Shown: piece by piece, positions 53,851 through 62,855 of the stretch
Layout of the letters: the number at the start of each line of letters is the position of its first letter
How positions within the stretch are numbered: the stretch's first letter is position 1
DNA from: GCA-020345945 sp964596985
Lineage (GTDB): Archaea; Thermoproteota; Bathyarchaeia; RBG-16-48-13; GCA-020345945
Assembly: GCA_964596985.1 (NCBI GenBank)
Contig: CAZQWG010000006.1
Span: 60,283-124,282, forward strand
Length of the DNA stretch: 64,000 nt
Direction: 5' to 3'
The notes under the pieces: model-generated
The model's database searches: none
What the model was told of the DNA's origin: nothing
Seen by the model: the letters and a program-made list of their open reading frames with translations, nothing else
Made by a program: the position numbers and the translations under genes

Positions 53851-54159
53851 TTGCCCCGAAACATTGACGACCTATTTTCGCCCGTTTCTGAGGGAACGCG
53901 GTTTAGTGTAAGGGCTAAACCGAGATCTAGATCCTTCAGAATCGCCATCTCAGATCAGATAGTCATCCACTGCAAGAATCCGCCAGAAAGAGGCAGAGCA
54001 AACAGAGAGATTCTGAAGCAACTTTCGAAACTACTCAACCGTAGAGTAAGAATCGTCTCAGGATACAATTCAAGATCAAAGATACTCCTAGCTGAGTCGA
54101 TCAAACCCGAGGAAGTGAAAGAGATCCTTCTGGCAAATCAATCGGAATCACTTGCCTGA
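53851..54159 (+). CDS. DUF167/YggU-family protein
   Basis: This 102-residue protein matches the small conserved DUF167 family of unknown function: RFSVRAKPRSRSFRIAISDQIVIH, then NPPERGRANREILKQLSKLL and VRIVSGYNSRSKILL. The TTG start has GAAGGAAAG about nine bases upstream. It is divergent from the exoprotein gene and precedes the GH15 gene by about 60 bases on the same strand. Confidence 0.85.
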   Translation: MPRNIDDLFSPVSEGTRFSVRAKPRSRSFRIAISDQIVIHCKNPPERGRANREILKQLSKLLNRRVRIVSGYNSRSKILLAESIKPEEVKEILLANQSESLA

Positions 54160-54220
54160 AGCGAATCAGTTCAAGGATTGAGCAAATCCTCCAAGCGTAT
54201 GTAGGAGAGTAACAGAACAC

Positions 54221-56026
54221 ATGGATCAGAGAGGCATACTAGGAAATTCCAGATTGCTTGTGGTGGAAGACAACTCGGCAAGCTGGCTGGCTCTCTTCTA
54301 TCCTCACATAGGACAATCTCAGAACCTTAACGTTCTTCGAATCGCGATTCTCGCTGAAGAGTTGAAGTGGCTAACTTCAAAAAGCTCCACCGTATTCGAG
54401 TATGTCGAAGGAACCAATATCCTCAGAAACAAACATAGAATGGAGAAACTAGGAGTCGAGATACGAGATTTCATTCTTCCCAACGATGATGTTGCAATCA
54501 GGAGAATCTTGATTCAAAACAAGTCCCAGACGAAAGTCGATACGAAGCTATTGGTACATGGAGACTTGAATCTCAAACGAATCCTCCACAAAGAACCAGT
54601 GGCACACGACAAGGAGAATGAGAACGCCGTATATTCTGATGGAGAACTCTTCATCTCCTTCTCGGGGCTACCCCCATTCGACGCAATCGCGGTCAATCGA
54701 CATGAGATCGATAGGCTCGCGAGTACTCATGGACACGTAATAGGCTGGAATCTTCCAGGCCTGAGGCCGGGAGAAAAGAAGGAGGTAGGATTGATCGTTG
54801 TTCTCGGAACCAGCCACGAAGAGATGCTTAATCGAATGAGAAGAATAGGTGCGAGACCACTCATAGAACTAGAGAAGGAATGCAAGAGTTTCTGGGAGTG
54901 TCGGTCTAGGAAGAGTCGTATTGACGTTCCTCTTCTCCCTTGGATGAGCAGACTGTTGACTCGTTCAAGCCTTCTGCTAGGTATGCTCGTCGATCATGCA
55001 GGAGGGGCTATAGCATCCCCGGATACCAGGGTACTAAGAGAGAAGGGGGACACCTACAACTACGTCTGGTTGAGAGATTCTGCTTTCACAGCAATGGCCT
55101 TAGATGAATTAGGATTTCATGCATCAACACGTCGCTTCTTCGATTTCGCCGAGCGATGTCAATCCCTGAGAGGGGATTTCCCTGAGAAATGTCTGCCGAA
55201 TGGGGTAACCGAGGAGGCTTGGCGTGAGACTCCGTTCATTCAACTCGACCAAACCGGGTTAATCATACATTCTGCGTGGCATCACTACGTACATTCGGGC
55301 GATAAGAATTGGCTGTCACGAAAATGGGGGATGATAGAATCTGCCACCGTCTTCCTGGATGAGTTCAGGGATAGGGATGGGCTTCCATTTCCTTCCTATG
55401 ATCTCTGGGGAGAAGAAAGAGGGGTTCACATCTTCTCGACGGCTTGTGTCTATGCAGGGCTCAACTCTGCCAGTAAGGCAGCAGGAATTCTACGCGAAGA
55501 AGAGAAGGAGAAGCATTGGCGTAGCTCGGCTGAGAACCTGCGTGAACAGATCTTAGAGTCAATGTATGATGAGGAGCGGGGATACCTCATACGTAGGCTT
55601 TCCCCTAGGGACCGCCGAGTCGACGCTTCCAGCCTCTTTGCAATCTTATTCAACATGGTAGCCCCTGATTCAGGAGTCGCAAGGGGCACCATCAAAGCCA
55701 TAGAGGATGAACTTACCATGCCCGGAACCTTGGGAGTCGCCAGATACGCAGGGGATAACTTCAAGGGTGAGATGAATCCTTGGATAATTTCAACCCTCTG
55801 GCTGGCAGACGCACATTTGATGACAGGAGACTTAGATAAAGCAGAAACCCTGGCAAGGTGGTGCGCCTCCCAAGCAACAACTACAGGTCTTCTACCAGAA
55901 CAGGTAGACCGATCCACGGGAAAACCGCTTCCACCGATCCCCTATACATGGTCCCACGCAGCCTATCTGCGAACAGCTCTGCACTTAACCGCGTCAAGAA
56001 GGGGCCTAGGACAATCACCACGCTAG
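54221..56026 (+). CDS. Glycoside hydrolase family 15 (glucoamylase-like)
   Basis: This 601-residue enzyme should release glucose from the ends of alpha-glucans. An N-terminal beta-sandwich domain spans about 1-240. The (alpha/alpha)6 barrel follows, with YVWLRDSAFTAMALDELGF, IHSAWHHYVHSGD, the general-acid region FPSYDLWGEERGVHIFSTA and the catalytic base in GLLPEQVDRSTGKPLPP. No signal peptide is visible, so it is probably cytoplasmic and acts on stored polysaccharide or trehalose-type substrates. TAGGAGAG precedes the ATG. It is not linked to transport genes. Confidence 0.9.
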   Translation: MDQRGILGNSRLLVVEDNSASWLALFYPHIGQSQNLNVLRIAILAEELKWLTSKSSTVFEYVEGTNILRNKHRMEKLGVEIRDFILPNDDVAIRRILIQNKSQTKVDTKLLVHGDLNLKRILHKEPVAHDKENENAVYSDGELFISFSGLPPFDAIAVNRHEIDRLASTHGHVIGWNLPGLRPGEKKEVGLIVVLGTSHEEMLNRMRRIGARPLIELEKECKSFWECRSRKSRIDVPLLPWMSRLLTRSSLLLGMLVDHAGGAIASPDTRVLREKGDTYNYVWLRDSAFTAMALDELGFHASTRRFFDFAERCQSLRGDFPEKCLPNGVTEEAWRETPFIQLDQTGLIIHSAWHHYVHSGDKNWLSRKWGMIESATVFLDEFRDRDGLPFPSYDLWGEERGVHIFSTACVYAGLNSASKAAGILREEEKEKHWRSSAENLREQILESMYDEERGYLIRRLSPRDRRVDASSLFAILFNMVAPDSGVARGTIKAIEDELTMPGTLGVARYAGDNFKGEMNPWIISTLWLADAHLMTGDLDKAETLARWCASQATTTGLLPEQVDRSTGKPLPPIPYTWSHAAYLRTALHLTASRRGLGQSPR

Positions 56027-56152
56027 CTGGAAAATCGACATCGCGTATCAGCACATACCAGCACAATTGTCATCTTTCAGATGCTACCTTCGCCAATCAA
56101 TTGCCCTGCAGGCGGAATCTTCCGGAGACATCTCAAATCCGCCCTCTTCGCC

Positions 56153-57307
56153 TCATCTCCAAGGGTTCACGATGACTGGATGGGTTATGTCTCGATAATT
56201 GGGGGTTCCAATAAAAATGACATCCGATTTCCTCAGGCATTCTTCTTCGGTATCACAGAAATGAACGGCGCCTTTCAAGATCTGTTTGGCGTTCTCCTCT
56301 GCCAACTTATCAAAAACGTAGACCTCGTACCCTGCATCCAACAGGTTCTGAGCTATCTCTAACGATTGAGATTCCACAACATAGGGGACGTTAGGCTTGT
56401 ATGCCACGCCCAGAATCCCAATCTTTCTTTTGCCATACGACTCAATCTTTTGAGTGTACGTCCGGATCGTCGCCTCGTTAAGTTCACTCAGAAGACTGGC
56501 AAATCTCTCCCCACCTGCGATATCGGTATTCGAGCAGATCACTCTAAAACATTCCACGTCCCTAGGAAAACACACGCCTCCAAAGCCAAGTCCTCTCTTG
56601 TAGTCGCGTCTATCCTTGTAAAGAAGGCTCAGGACTTTATTTGGATCTGCGTGAAACGCCTCACAGACCTCGCCGATCATGTTGGCAAATGTTATGCCAA
56701 GAGTACATTGTACGTTGAGGGACAGTTTGACGATCTCCGCCTCTACAGGTTTGAGAACGTGAATCGGCTTGTCGTGTATGGTCTTCCAGATGTCGACGGC
56801 AATCTTGGCATCCTTTTCGTCGTATGCCCCCAACAGGACAAACTTCGGATTCTCAAAATCGTGAATGATGGACCCTTGCTTGATGAATTCGGGGTTGTAA
56901 CAGATTCGTCTATGGATCGTCCGTAGCTTTTCCATATCGCCAATATTGATCGTGCTTGAGATTACCGCCAGACACTCAGGATTGACATCGCGTAATACTT
57001 TCAACGCCGACTTCACATATTGTAGATCAAATTCCCCTGAGGGGAGTGAGGGGGTCTGTGTAATAATGAAGACAACCTCGCAGTTCTCGAGAACGGTGTA
57101 GTCTGTTGAAACCATCAAGTTACGGGCGGACTCTTCTAGATACTTGTTCACCTGCGGTTCAAAGAACTTCTCGCGTTCCTTTATCCGGGCAATTCTTTCT
57201 TCGTTTACATCTACGCCGTAGACCTCGAAGTATTTAGCGAATAGAACCGCCAACGGTAGTCCAAGCTTACCGAGACCACAAACCCCGATATTCAAATCTT
57301 GTATCAC
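56153..57307 (-). CDS. Nucleotide-sugar dehydrogenase (UDP-glucose/GDP-mannose type)
   Basis: This 384-residue enzyme oxidises a nucleotide sugar to the uronic acid using NAD. It has the Rossmann fold LNIGVCGLGKLGLPLAVLFAKY, CYNPEFIKQGSI with the substrate Glu, the Lys-containing helix VKLSLNVQCTLGITFANMIGE, and the catalytic Cys in LGFGGVCFPRDVECF. The C-terminal domain has KIGILGVAYKPNVPYVVES. The GTG start is used. It is third in the epimerase-glycosyltransferase-dehydrogenase operon; the GDP-mannose branch fits the neighbour, but UDP-glucose cannot be excluded. Confidence 0.9.
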   Translation of the reverse strand: MIQDLNIGVCGLGKLGLPLAVLFAKYFEVYGVDVNEERIARIKEREKFFEPQVNKYLEESARNLMVSTDYTVLENCEVVFIITQTPSLPSGEFDLQYVKSALKVLRDVNPECLAVISSTINIGDMEKLRTIHRRICYNPEFIKQGSIIHDFENPKFVLLGAYDEKDAKIAVDIWKTIHDKPIHVLKPVEAEIVKLSLNVQCTLGITFANMIGEVCEAFHADPNKVLSLLYKDRRDYKRGLGFGGVCFPRDVECFRVICSNTDIAGGERFASLLSELNEATIRTYTQKIESYGKRKIGILGVAYKPNVPYVVESQSLEIAQNLLDAGYEVYVFDKLAEENAKQILKGAVHFCDTEEECLRKSDVIFIGTPNYRDITHPVIVNPWR

Positions 57308-57412
57308 CGCCCAACAACAAGCAATATTCTTGAATGAAGATCTGTGATCTCCGAGTTTTTGAAGCTGATTCCCCTATAGAAATAGGCGAAGACGCTGATA
57401 GTTATCGTGCAG

Positions 57413-58231
57413 TCAGTTGAACCCCACACTCTCTTTCTTCATCCTTCTTCTTTCGTATAACCATCCGCGTAGGGTATAGATTCTGCTGTAGAGGAATACT
57501 TTTGCGAGGATTCTGAGGATGTTGTATCCTTGGCTTGCAAAATATCTCCCGTGTTCAAACTGTATTTCAGGTAGGTCCGCTATATTTGAGGTTAAGGTGA
57601 TTCCACCAACATCTTTGAGACATACGATCCTATGCTTCTTCTTCATACAATCACGTAGATAAGTATCCTCTCCAGTTCTGACTTCCCCCAAGCTTCCTTG
57701 TTTTGGGTTTCTAAGTTTCTTTATCCCCTCGTCTTCACTGTCGAACCAATACGGCCTCCAAATACAGTAGAGTCCTGTGAACCGGGAGGGATAGATGAGT
57801 CTGACAACTTCGTAACCGATATTCCTCCAGAGCTCTTGAAACCCATTGATCGGATAATACTTGAAGCATGAAACCAAACCCACATTGTTCTTTCCCACCT
57901 TCTCAACCGCTTTTAGGACGTTTCTGTTGATTACTAGGTCGATGTCGGTTGTAAGTATCCGGTCGTTTCTCGCTTCTAGGAATCCTTTTCTACGTACCCA
58001 AGCCTGGTGGAATGCGTATTCTTGATTCCTTTTTACGAATAGGAATCTCGTTGGAATGTTTCTATGCCTTTGCGCTATCTTCTTCGCGATAGTGAAGGCT
58101 CTCTCGCCTGGAGGATCGTCGAAACATAATACGACTTCGCCGGGGTCTACTCGATAGAAGGACGGCAGTGTTGCCGGGATGAGGTTCCAATGCTTTCCCG
58201 CTATCGGGCATACAATGGAGAATTCGACCAA
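57413..58231 (-). CDS. Glycosyltransferase family 2 protein
   Basis: This 272-residue GT-A fold enzyme has VCPIAGKHWNLIPATLPSFY, a nucleotide-sugar site (CFDDPPGERAF), the DxD motif in LTTDIDLVINRNVLKAV and GEDTYLRDCMKK near the end. A hydrophobic stretch near the C-terminus (YNILRILAKVFLYSRIYTL) could hold it at the membrane. The start is TTG 58231, five bases after the epimerase stop, so they are cotranscribed. It probably adds a sugar to a surface glycan. Confidence 0.87.
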   Translation of the reverse strand: MVEFSIVCPIAGKHWNLIPATLPSFYRVDPGEVVLCFDDPPGERAFTIAKKIAQRHRNIPTRFLFVKRNQEYAFHQAWVRRKGFLEARNDRILTTDIDLVINRNVLKAVEKVGKNNVGLVSCFKYYPINGFQELWRNIGYEVVRLIYPSRFTGLYCIWRPYWFDSEDEGIKKLRNPKQGSLGEVRTGEDTYLRDCMKKKHRIVCLKDVGGITLTSNIADLPEIQFEHGRYFASQGYNILRILAKVFLYSRIYTLRGWLYERRRMKKESVGFN

Positions 58232-58235
58232 GGGC

Positions 58236-59198
58236 CTATTTTTCCTTCTCGAGTTGCTGTACTACCCAACTGTATGTTGCTTTCAGCCCCTCTTCTAGAC
58301 TTGTTCTTGGCTGCCAGCCTAAGACTTGACTGACCAGCGTTAAGTCGGCGTTCCGTCCCCGAACCCCTTGAGGTTTCGAAACATCGTGGTCCTTCTCGAT
58401 CTGTTTACCGCTGATATCAATAATAAGGTCTGCAAGTTCGTCTATAGTCACTAGTCTGTCAGTCCCAATGTTTAACGGTTCTACATAGTTGACTTGCATT
58501 AGTTTTTGAATCGCTTCAAGCGCGTCATCGATGTAGACGAAACTTCGGGTCTGCTTTCCGTCACCCCATATCACTATGACTCCACCGTCCGGTGCTTCGG
58601 CGACTTTTCTGCACAAAGCAGCTGGTGCTTTTTCGCGACCGCCCTTATAGTAGGAGTGAGTACCATACACGTTGTGGAGCCTTGCTATCCGAATTTCTAG
58701 TCCATAGTCTTCGCGATATGCTTTCATCAGGAGTTCTGTGTATAGTTTGCTCCATCCATAGTGAGTATCTGGGTGGGCAGGGTAAGCATCTGACTCTTTC
58801 AGAGGCTTGACTTCCGGGGTTGATTGGAGGGATTCCGGGTAGACACACGCCGAAGAAGGAAAGAATATCTTCTCGACTCTATTGAGTCTGCATGCTTCAA
58901 GAATATTTGTATCTATTCTTGTGTTGTCTCTCATGATATCGGCTTTCACTTCGGTGATGTAGTAGATGCCCCCCATATTTGCCGCAAAATGAAACACTTG
59001 ATCCATATCTTCAAGTAGCCGAATGCATGTCGATGGGTTCCTCAAATCTGTTTGATGGTAGCTATCTGCTTCAAGGCTCAGAAAGCATTCGGATTTCGGC
59101 CTTATGTCTACTGTTTCAACATAATGTCCTCTGCGTTTGAGGTAGTTCACGAGGTGTGAACCTATGAATCCACAACCCCCAGTAACTAGAACCCTCAT
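58236..59198 (-). CDS. NAD-dependent epimerase, GDP-mannose 3,5-epimerase-like
   Basis: This 320-residue short-chain dehydrogenase fold enzyme has RVLVTGGCGFIGSHLVNYL, the FHFAANMGGI loop, SSACVYPE, the YGWSKL catalytic Tyr/Lys pair, and segments especially like plant GDP-mannose 3,5-epimerase: KGGREKAPAALCRK, WGDGKQTRSFVYIDDALEAI and GVRGRNADLTLVSQVLGW. That enzyme makes GDP-L-galactose. UDP-glucose 4-epimerase or dTDP-glucose dehydratase are less likely. It leads the operon with the glycosyltransferase and sugar dehydrogenase. Confidence 0.8.
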   Translation of the reverse strand: MRVLVTGGCGFIGSHLVNYLKRRGHYVETVDIRPKSECFLSLEADSYHQTDLRNPSTCIRLLEDMDQVFHFAANMGGIYYITEVKADIMRDNTRIDTNILEACRLNRVEKIFFPSSACVYPESLQSTPEVKPLKESDAYPAHPDTHYGWSKLYTELLMKAYREDYGLEIRIARLHNVYGTHSYYKGGREKAPAALCRKVAEAPDGGVIVIWGDGKQTRSFVYIDDALEAIQKLMQVNYVEPLNIGTDRLVTIDELADLIIDISGKQIEKDHDVSKPQGVRGRNADLTLVSQVLGWQPRTSLEEGLKATYSWVVQQLEKEK

Positions 59199-59301
59199 TA
59201 TCGTTACATTCCAAACTTATCTGATAGAAAGATTCAGCCATCACACCGGGGCCTAACACATCTCTCGACAAATAGTTGAACCAAGCTACCTCCAAGCAGT
59301 C

Positions 59302-59778
59302 CTACTCGAGGTACTCGACATTCTTGGAGTCGCATTTGGGGTCTCCCAGATTTCTGTTCTTAATGTATCGGTAGAGTCTTGCCTCGGCGTTGAAACCTTT
59401 CGCCTTATAAGGATCATTCACGTTGCAGTAGATCAAACCCAATTCCTGACCTATAGATCCCTTAGTTTCCCATACATCGGCGAAGGGACAATGGGTTCCG
59501 TTGTCATCCGTGTAGAAGGTGAATCGGGGTAAATCCGATACTTCCCTCATACTCTGATCCGTCGTATCCAAACCCAAGCTCAAAGCATATTCTCTCATCG
59601 TTCTCCCTCTTTCTAGGGCAAAGTTCTTCACCGCTTTCGTAATCAAGGCTGTCCCTTTCTCTTCTCCAAACTCATCAACCAGGATCTTCGCGAAATGATA
59701 GTATAACAAGGCAAAGAGGTGTGCCATCTTACCCGCTTCCACTGCGACCTCTTCCTTAGATAACGTCTCTTCATTCAT
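59302..59778 (-). CDS. L-2-amino-thiazoline-4-carboxylic acid hydrolase-like protein
   Basis: This 158-residue protein matches the small family that includes ATC hydrolase: a helical first half (FALLYYHFAKILVDEFGEEKG), ERGRTMREYALSLGLD, and a strand-rich second half with CPFADVWETKGS, LGLIYCNVNDPYKAKGFN and LYRYIKNRNLGDPKCD. The conserved Cys residues may be catalytic or metal-binding. ATG 59778 is chosen; a TTG five codons upstream is an alternative. Natural substrate is unknown; the gene stands alone. Confidence 0.72.
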   Translation of the reverse strand: MNEETLSKEEVAVEAGKMAHLFALLYYHFAKILVDEFGEEKGTALITKAVKNFALERGRTMREYALSLGLDTTDQSMREVSDLPRFTFYTDDNGTHCPFADVWETKGSIGQELGLIYCNVNDPYKAKGFNAEARLYRYIKNRNLGDPKCDSKNVEYLE

Positions 59779-59903
59779 CTTATAGCTCTCCAAGCTCTCC
59801 TTCCTATGGGAGTACGACAGAAGAGTATTTGAGTATGGTCAGATAGTCGGCGATCATCGTAGGACTGAGTCTAGAACCGGCCAATCTAAGCACTGATCCC
59901 CTT

Positions 59904-60269
59904 CTATCCCTTGAACATCCTTGTTGGCTTGCCGGGTCTTAGAATCGATATGTGCGAAAAATCGCTATCCTCTGAAGCCCCATGCCAATGTTTCTCGCCC
60001 CTAGGAATGAAAAAAGCCATGCCTGGTGCTGCTTCGTACTGGCCTCTCTCGTCAGCAACAATACCTTTCCCACTCAATATCCATAGAACTTGGTCAAACT
60101 CGTGCGAATGAAAGTAGTTTCTGACCCCTTTAGGAAATGATATCACGGATACACTGAGATCACGCGCTCCTACATCCTTATTTATAATCCGCTTTGCTTT
60201 GACTTTTCCCGAGAAGAGTTCGTACACAAGCTCTTCTTCAGGTACCTCCCTGATCTTGAAGATCTTCAA
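59904..60269 (-). CDS. Cupin-domain protein
   Basis: This 121-residue protein has the two cupin motifs: YFHSHEFDQVLWILSGKG and APGMAFFIPRGEKHWHGA. His and Glu residues in these should bind a metal. The TTG start at 60269 is decided by GGAGGTG at 60275-60281, six bases upstream. It could be a small isomerase, dioxygenase or sensor; nothing nearby tells which. Confidence 0.82.
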   Translation of the reverse strand: MKIFKIREVPEEELVYELFSGKVKAKRIINKDVGARDLSVSVISFPKGVRNYFHSHEFDQVLWILSGKGIVADERGQYEAAPGMAFFIPRGEKHWHGASEDSDFSHISILRPGKPTRMFKG

Positions 60270-60404
60270 TCAGCCACCTCCACACTCCAATCCTTAGCAC
60301 TTCGATTGGCATAAGAGTTTGTCTAGCATAGGGCTCTCTTCCATTCTTTCTCGAAGACTTTTTCTTAGGGGAGTTGAACATTCTGCTGAACGGAGTGACC
60401 TTCG

Positions 60405-60917
60405 ATGTCTGACACAGTGGCGGGAAAATGGAATTCAGGTTCAGGTTCGTCTGGCAGAGTTCTGGTGTTGACTATCGAGCCGGAGAACGACCTTCTTCAG
60501 GGAATAGAGGCGGCTGTAGAAAAGAAAAAGATAGAATCAGGAATTGTGATTTCCGCTGTAGGTTCTCTGAAGAAAGCAGTGTTAAGAAACGTCAAGAAGT
60601 TTCCCGATCATCTTCCTATCACTGACGAAGACCGGTTGTACAAGACGTTCGAAGGGCCGTTAGAGATACTCTCGCTTTCGGGAAACATCTCTCACCAAGA
60701 AGGACAGACGATTGTTCATGGTCATATCACCGTTTCACGCGTGAAAGGAAACGAAGTCGAGGTTCTCGGCGGCCATCTCGTCGAAGGGTGCATAACCTAC
60801 GTGAAAGTCGAAATTGCCGTCCTAGAAGCGAAAGTCGCAATGAAAAGGACGTGGAATCCTGAGCGGAAGACATGGGAACTCGACTTCAAGCACAACCCTG
60901 AGAGAGAATCTTCATAG
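60405..60917 (+). CDS. PPC/DUF296-domain protein
   Basis: This 170-residue protein has one PPC (DUF296) domain: VLVLTIEPENDLLQGIEAAVEK, IVISAVGSLKKAVLRN, LEILSLSGNIS and VHGHITVSRVKGNEVLGGHL. In plants the domain occurs with AT-hooks; prokaryotic single-domain forms have unknown function. Extra residues after the domain are basic and aromatic (RTWNPERKTWELDFK). CGGAGTG precedes the ATG. The next gene on this strand begins 82 bases later. Confidence 0.8.
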   Translation: MSDTVAGKWNSGSGSSGRVLVLTIEPENDLLQGIEAAVEKKKIESGIVISAVGSLKKAVLRNVKKFPDHLPITDEDRLYKTFEGPLEILSLSGNISHQEGQTIVHGHITVSRVKGNEVEVLGGHLVEGCITYVKVEIAVLEAKVAMKRTWNPERKTWELDFKHNPERESS

Positions 60918-60999
60918 AGAACATGTAAAAGTGTAGGGGCAAGACCAAACGCTCATCAAGACTACCCCCAAGTAAAAAGCCAAAGGAGAGCGGTACCGA

Positions 61000-61977
61000 A
61001 TGGAGATAGAAAGAATCGCCTGCATCGGAGCAGGTTTGATAGGTCACGGTTGGGCGACGCTTTTTGCCGCTCGAGGGTTTTCCGTGAACCTGCAAGATCT
61101 GAACGAAGACATACTCGAGAGAGCACTCAAACGTGTTAGCTTGAACCTCGGTTTCCTCGCTTCAAAAGGACTCATGAAAACTGAAGATATAGAAGAGTCA
61201 AAACAAAGAATCAACCTCACGACCAGCATAGTCGAAGCCGTAAGAGACGCCGACTACGTTCAGGAATCTGTCTCAGAAAGCTACGAGGTAAAGAAAACAG
61301 TCTTCAAAAAGACGGATTCCGCAGCCCGAAGAGACGCCATACTCGCGAGTAGTTCATCGGCTCTCTCAATAACCGAGATACAGAAGGCTGCAACAAAACC
61401 TGAAAGGTGTCTCATCGCTCATCCTTGGAACCCTCCTTACCTGATACCATTAGTAGAAGTGATTCCGGGCGAAAGAACTTCTCAAGATACAGTCGAAGTC
61501 ACACGTAGACTCATGCTCAAACTAGGCAAGATTCCTGTGGTACAAAAGAGAGAGACCTTGGGTGCCATAGGCAATAGGTTGTCTGCAGCATTGTGGCGTG
61601 AAGCCATCAACCTCGTTGATCAAGGCGTAGCCGACGTGGAGGATATCGACAGAGCCCTCGCAGCCGGTCCAGCTCTTCGTTGGACCATAATGGGCGTACA
61701 CCTACCCTACCATCTTGGCGGCGGAGAGGCTGGAATACGGGGATTCATCAGGCATCTGGGTCCTTCGATGTCCTTGAGATGGAAGAGCATGGACACGTGG
61801 GACTCCATACCCGATTCCGCAGCGGAGAAGGTTATCCAAGGTGTAGAGAATTCGCAAATTGTACGAACAAGAACGATGGAGGAGATCAAGCATTCATACG
61901 ATGATAACCTCGCAGAACTAGTCAAGTTCCTACATGGAAGACTGGATGGGGTAAACGTGCCTCGCAAGAAAGGCTGA
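61000..61977 (+). CDS. 3-hydroxyacyl-CoA dehydrogenase-family protein
   Basis: This 325-residue NAD-dependent dehydrogenase has the Rossmann fold IACIGAGLIGHGWATLFAARG, a catalytic region with SSSALSITEIQ and LIAHPWNPPYLIPLVEVIPG (the His of the dyad), and a C-terminal helical domain (GAIGNRLSAALWREAINLVDQG). Its layout resembles the lambda-crystallin/L-gulonate 3-dehydrogenase and short 3-hydroxybutyryl-CoA groups. The exact hydroxyacid is unknown. It sits between the DUF296 and the PK-domain genes. Confidence 0.85.
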   Translation: MEIERIACIGAGLIGHGWATLFAARGFSVNLQDLNEDILERALKRVSLNLGFLASKGLMKTEDIEESKQRINLTTSIVEAVRDADYVQESVSESYEVKKTVFKKTDSAARRDAILASSSSALSITEIQKAATKPERCLIAHPWNPPYLIPLVEVIPGERTSQDTVEVTRRLMLKLGKIPVVQKRETLGAIGNRLSAALWREAINLVDQGVADVEDIDRALAAGPALRWTIMGVHLPYHLGGGEAGIRGFIRHLGPSMSLRWKSMDTWDSIPDSAAEKVIQGVENSQIVRTRTMEEIKHSYDDNLAELVKFLHGRLDGVNVPRKKG

Positions 61978-62057
61978 GCCTCAGAGGGTTATCGCCCGCA
62001 TCCTTTGCAAACAATTATCTGAAGTCTTGGTGGTTATTGGCGTAGAGAAGATATTGT

Positions 62058-62540
62058 ATGACCTACTTTGAAACACCGGGCAGAGAAAATATCGACCGTA
62101 CATTAGAGATAGTTTGGAAGCGGGCAGAAGAACTCGGTATCAAGAATATCGTCTTGGCATCCACGAGAGGATTCACCGCCGAAAAAGCCTTCGCAGCATT
62201 CAAAGAGACGGACGTCAAACTAACAGTTGTAGGAATAGGTAGAGACTCATTCCCGAGAGATCTACTTGGAAGACTCGAAGAGGAGGGGCACCAAGTCTGT
62301 TTCAGCAGAGAAACGGACTACGAATATCCTGACTTGGTAAAGGCTGCGTACAGAAGATTTTGCGAGGGGATAAAAGTGGCTCCCGAGATCGCAATGATCG
62401 CGGTAGAGAAGAGACTGATACCCGAAAATGTGAAGACGATCTCAATAGGTAAATGGGACACTGCGGTTGTCCTTGTACCGACGAAGTTCAAGAATTTTTC
62501 TGATCTGAAGATCAACGAAGTACTCTGTATGCCCGGCTAA
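62058..62540 (+). CDS. Pyruvate kinase alpha/beta-like domain protein
   Basis: This 160-residue protein matches the stand-alone version of the pyruvate-kinase C-terminal domain: a helix NIDRTLEIVWKRAEELGIKNIVLAST, RGFTAEKAFAAFKE, VKLTVVGIG and MIAVEKRLIPENVKTISIGKWDTAVVL. No catalytic TIM barrel of pyruvate kinase is present, so it is not that enzyme; a regulatory or ligand-binding role is likely. The ATG follows the preceding gene by 80 bases. Confidence 0.8.
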   Translation: MTYFETPGRENIDRTLEIVWKRAEELGIKNIVLASTRGFTAEKAFAAFKETDVKLTVVGIGRDSFPRDLLGRLEEEGHQVCFSRETDYEYPDLVKAAYRRFCEGIKVAPEIAMIAVEKRLIPENVKTISIGKWDTAVVLVPTKFKNFSDLKINEVLCMPG

Positions 62541-62855
62541 ACGAAATATCGACGATACTTGTCACCTCAAACTACACGTCGAACCCCCTTCCCCAGATAT
62601 TTATCATACATAATTTCTGTATATTACAAGCTGGACTGTCAAGAATCTGTGTCAACTTTTCCAGTCAAACTCGGATAATCTCAAGGAACCAGGGTTTCCC
62701 TAACTGAAAGCCTACCGTTACACGGTCAATGTGTACTGTCTGAGGGCAGAAAAAACCGAGGGTTTCACAGATTCTTGTAGAAAATAAGATGGCTTGAAGA
62801 GAGCAACCTTAGAATACGGAAATTGTGTATGGCTGCTCAAGCCATGGAGGGTGAC
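62541..62855. other. Intergenic region with long-range inverted repeat
   Basis: About 315 bases with no gene found. CAAGAATCTGTG (62640-62651) and CACAGATTCTTG (62766-62777) are exact inverses separated by about 114 bases, so the region could fold as a structured RNA or be a small repeat element. AT-rich TATA-like text lies near 62600. Confidence 0.45.
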
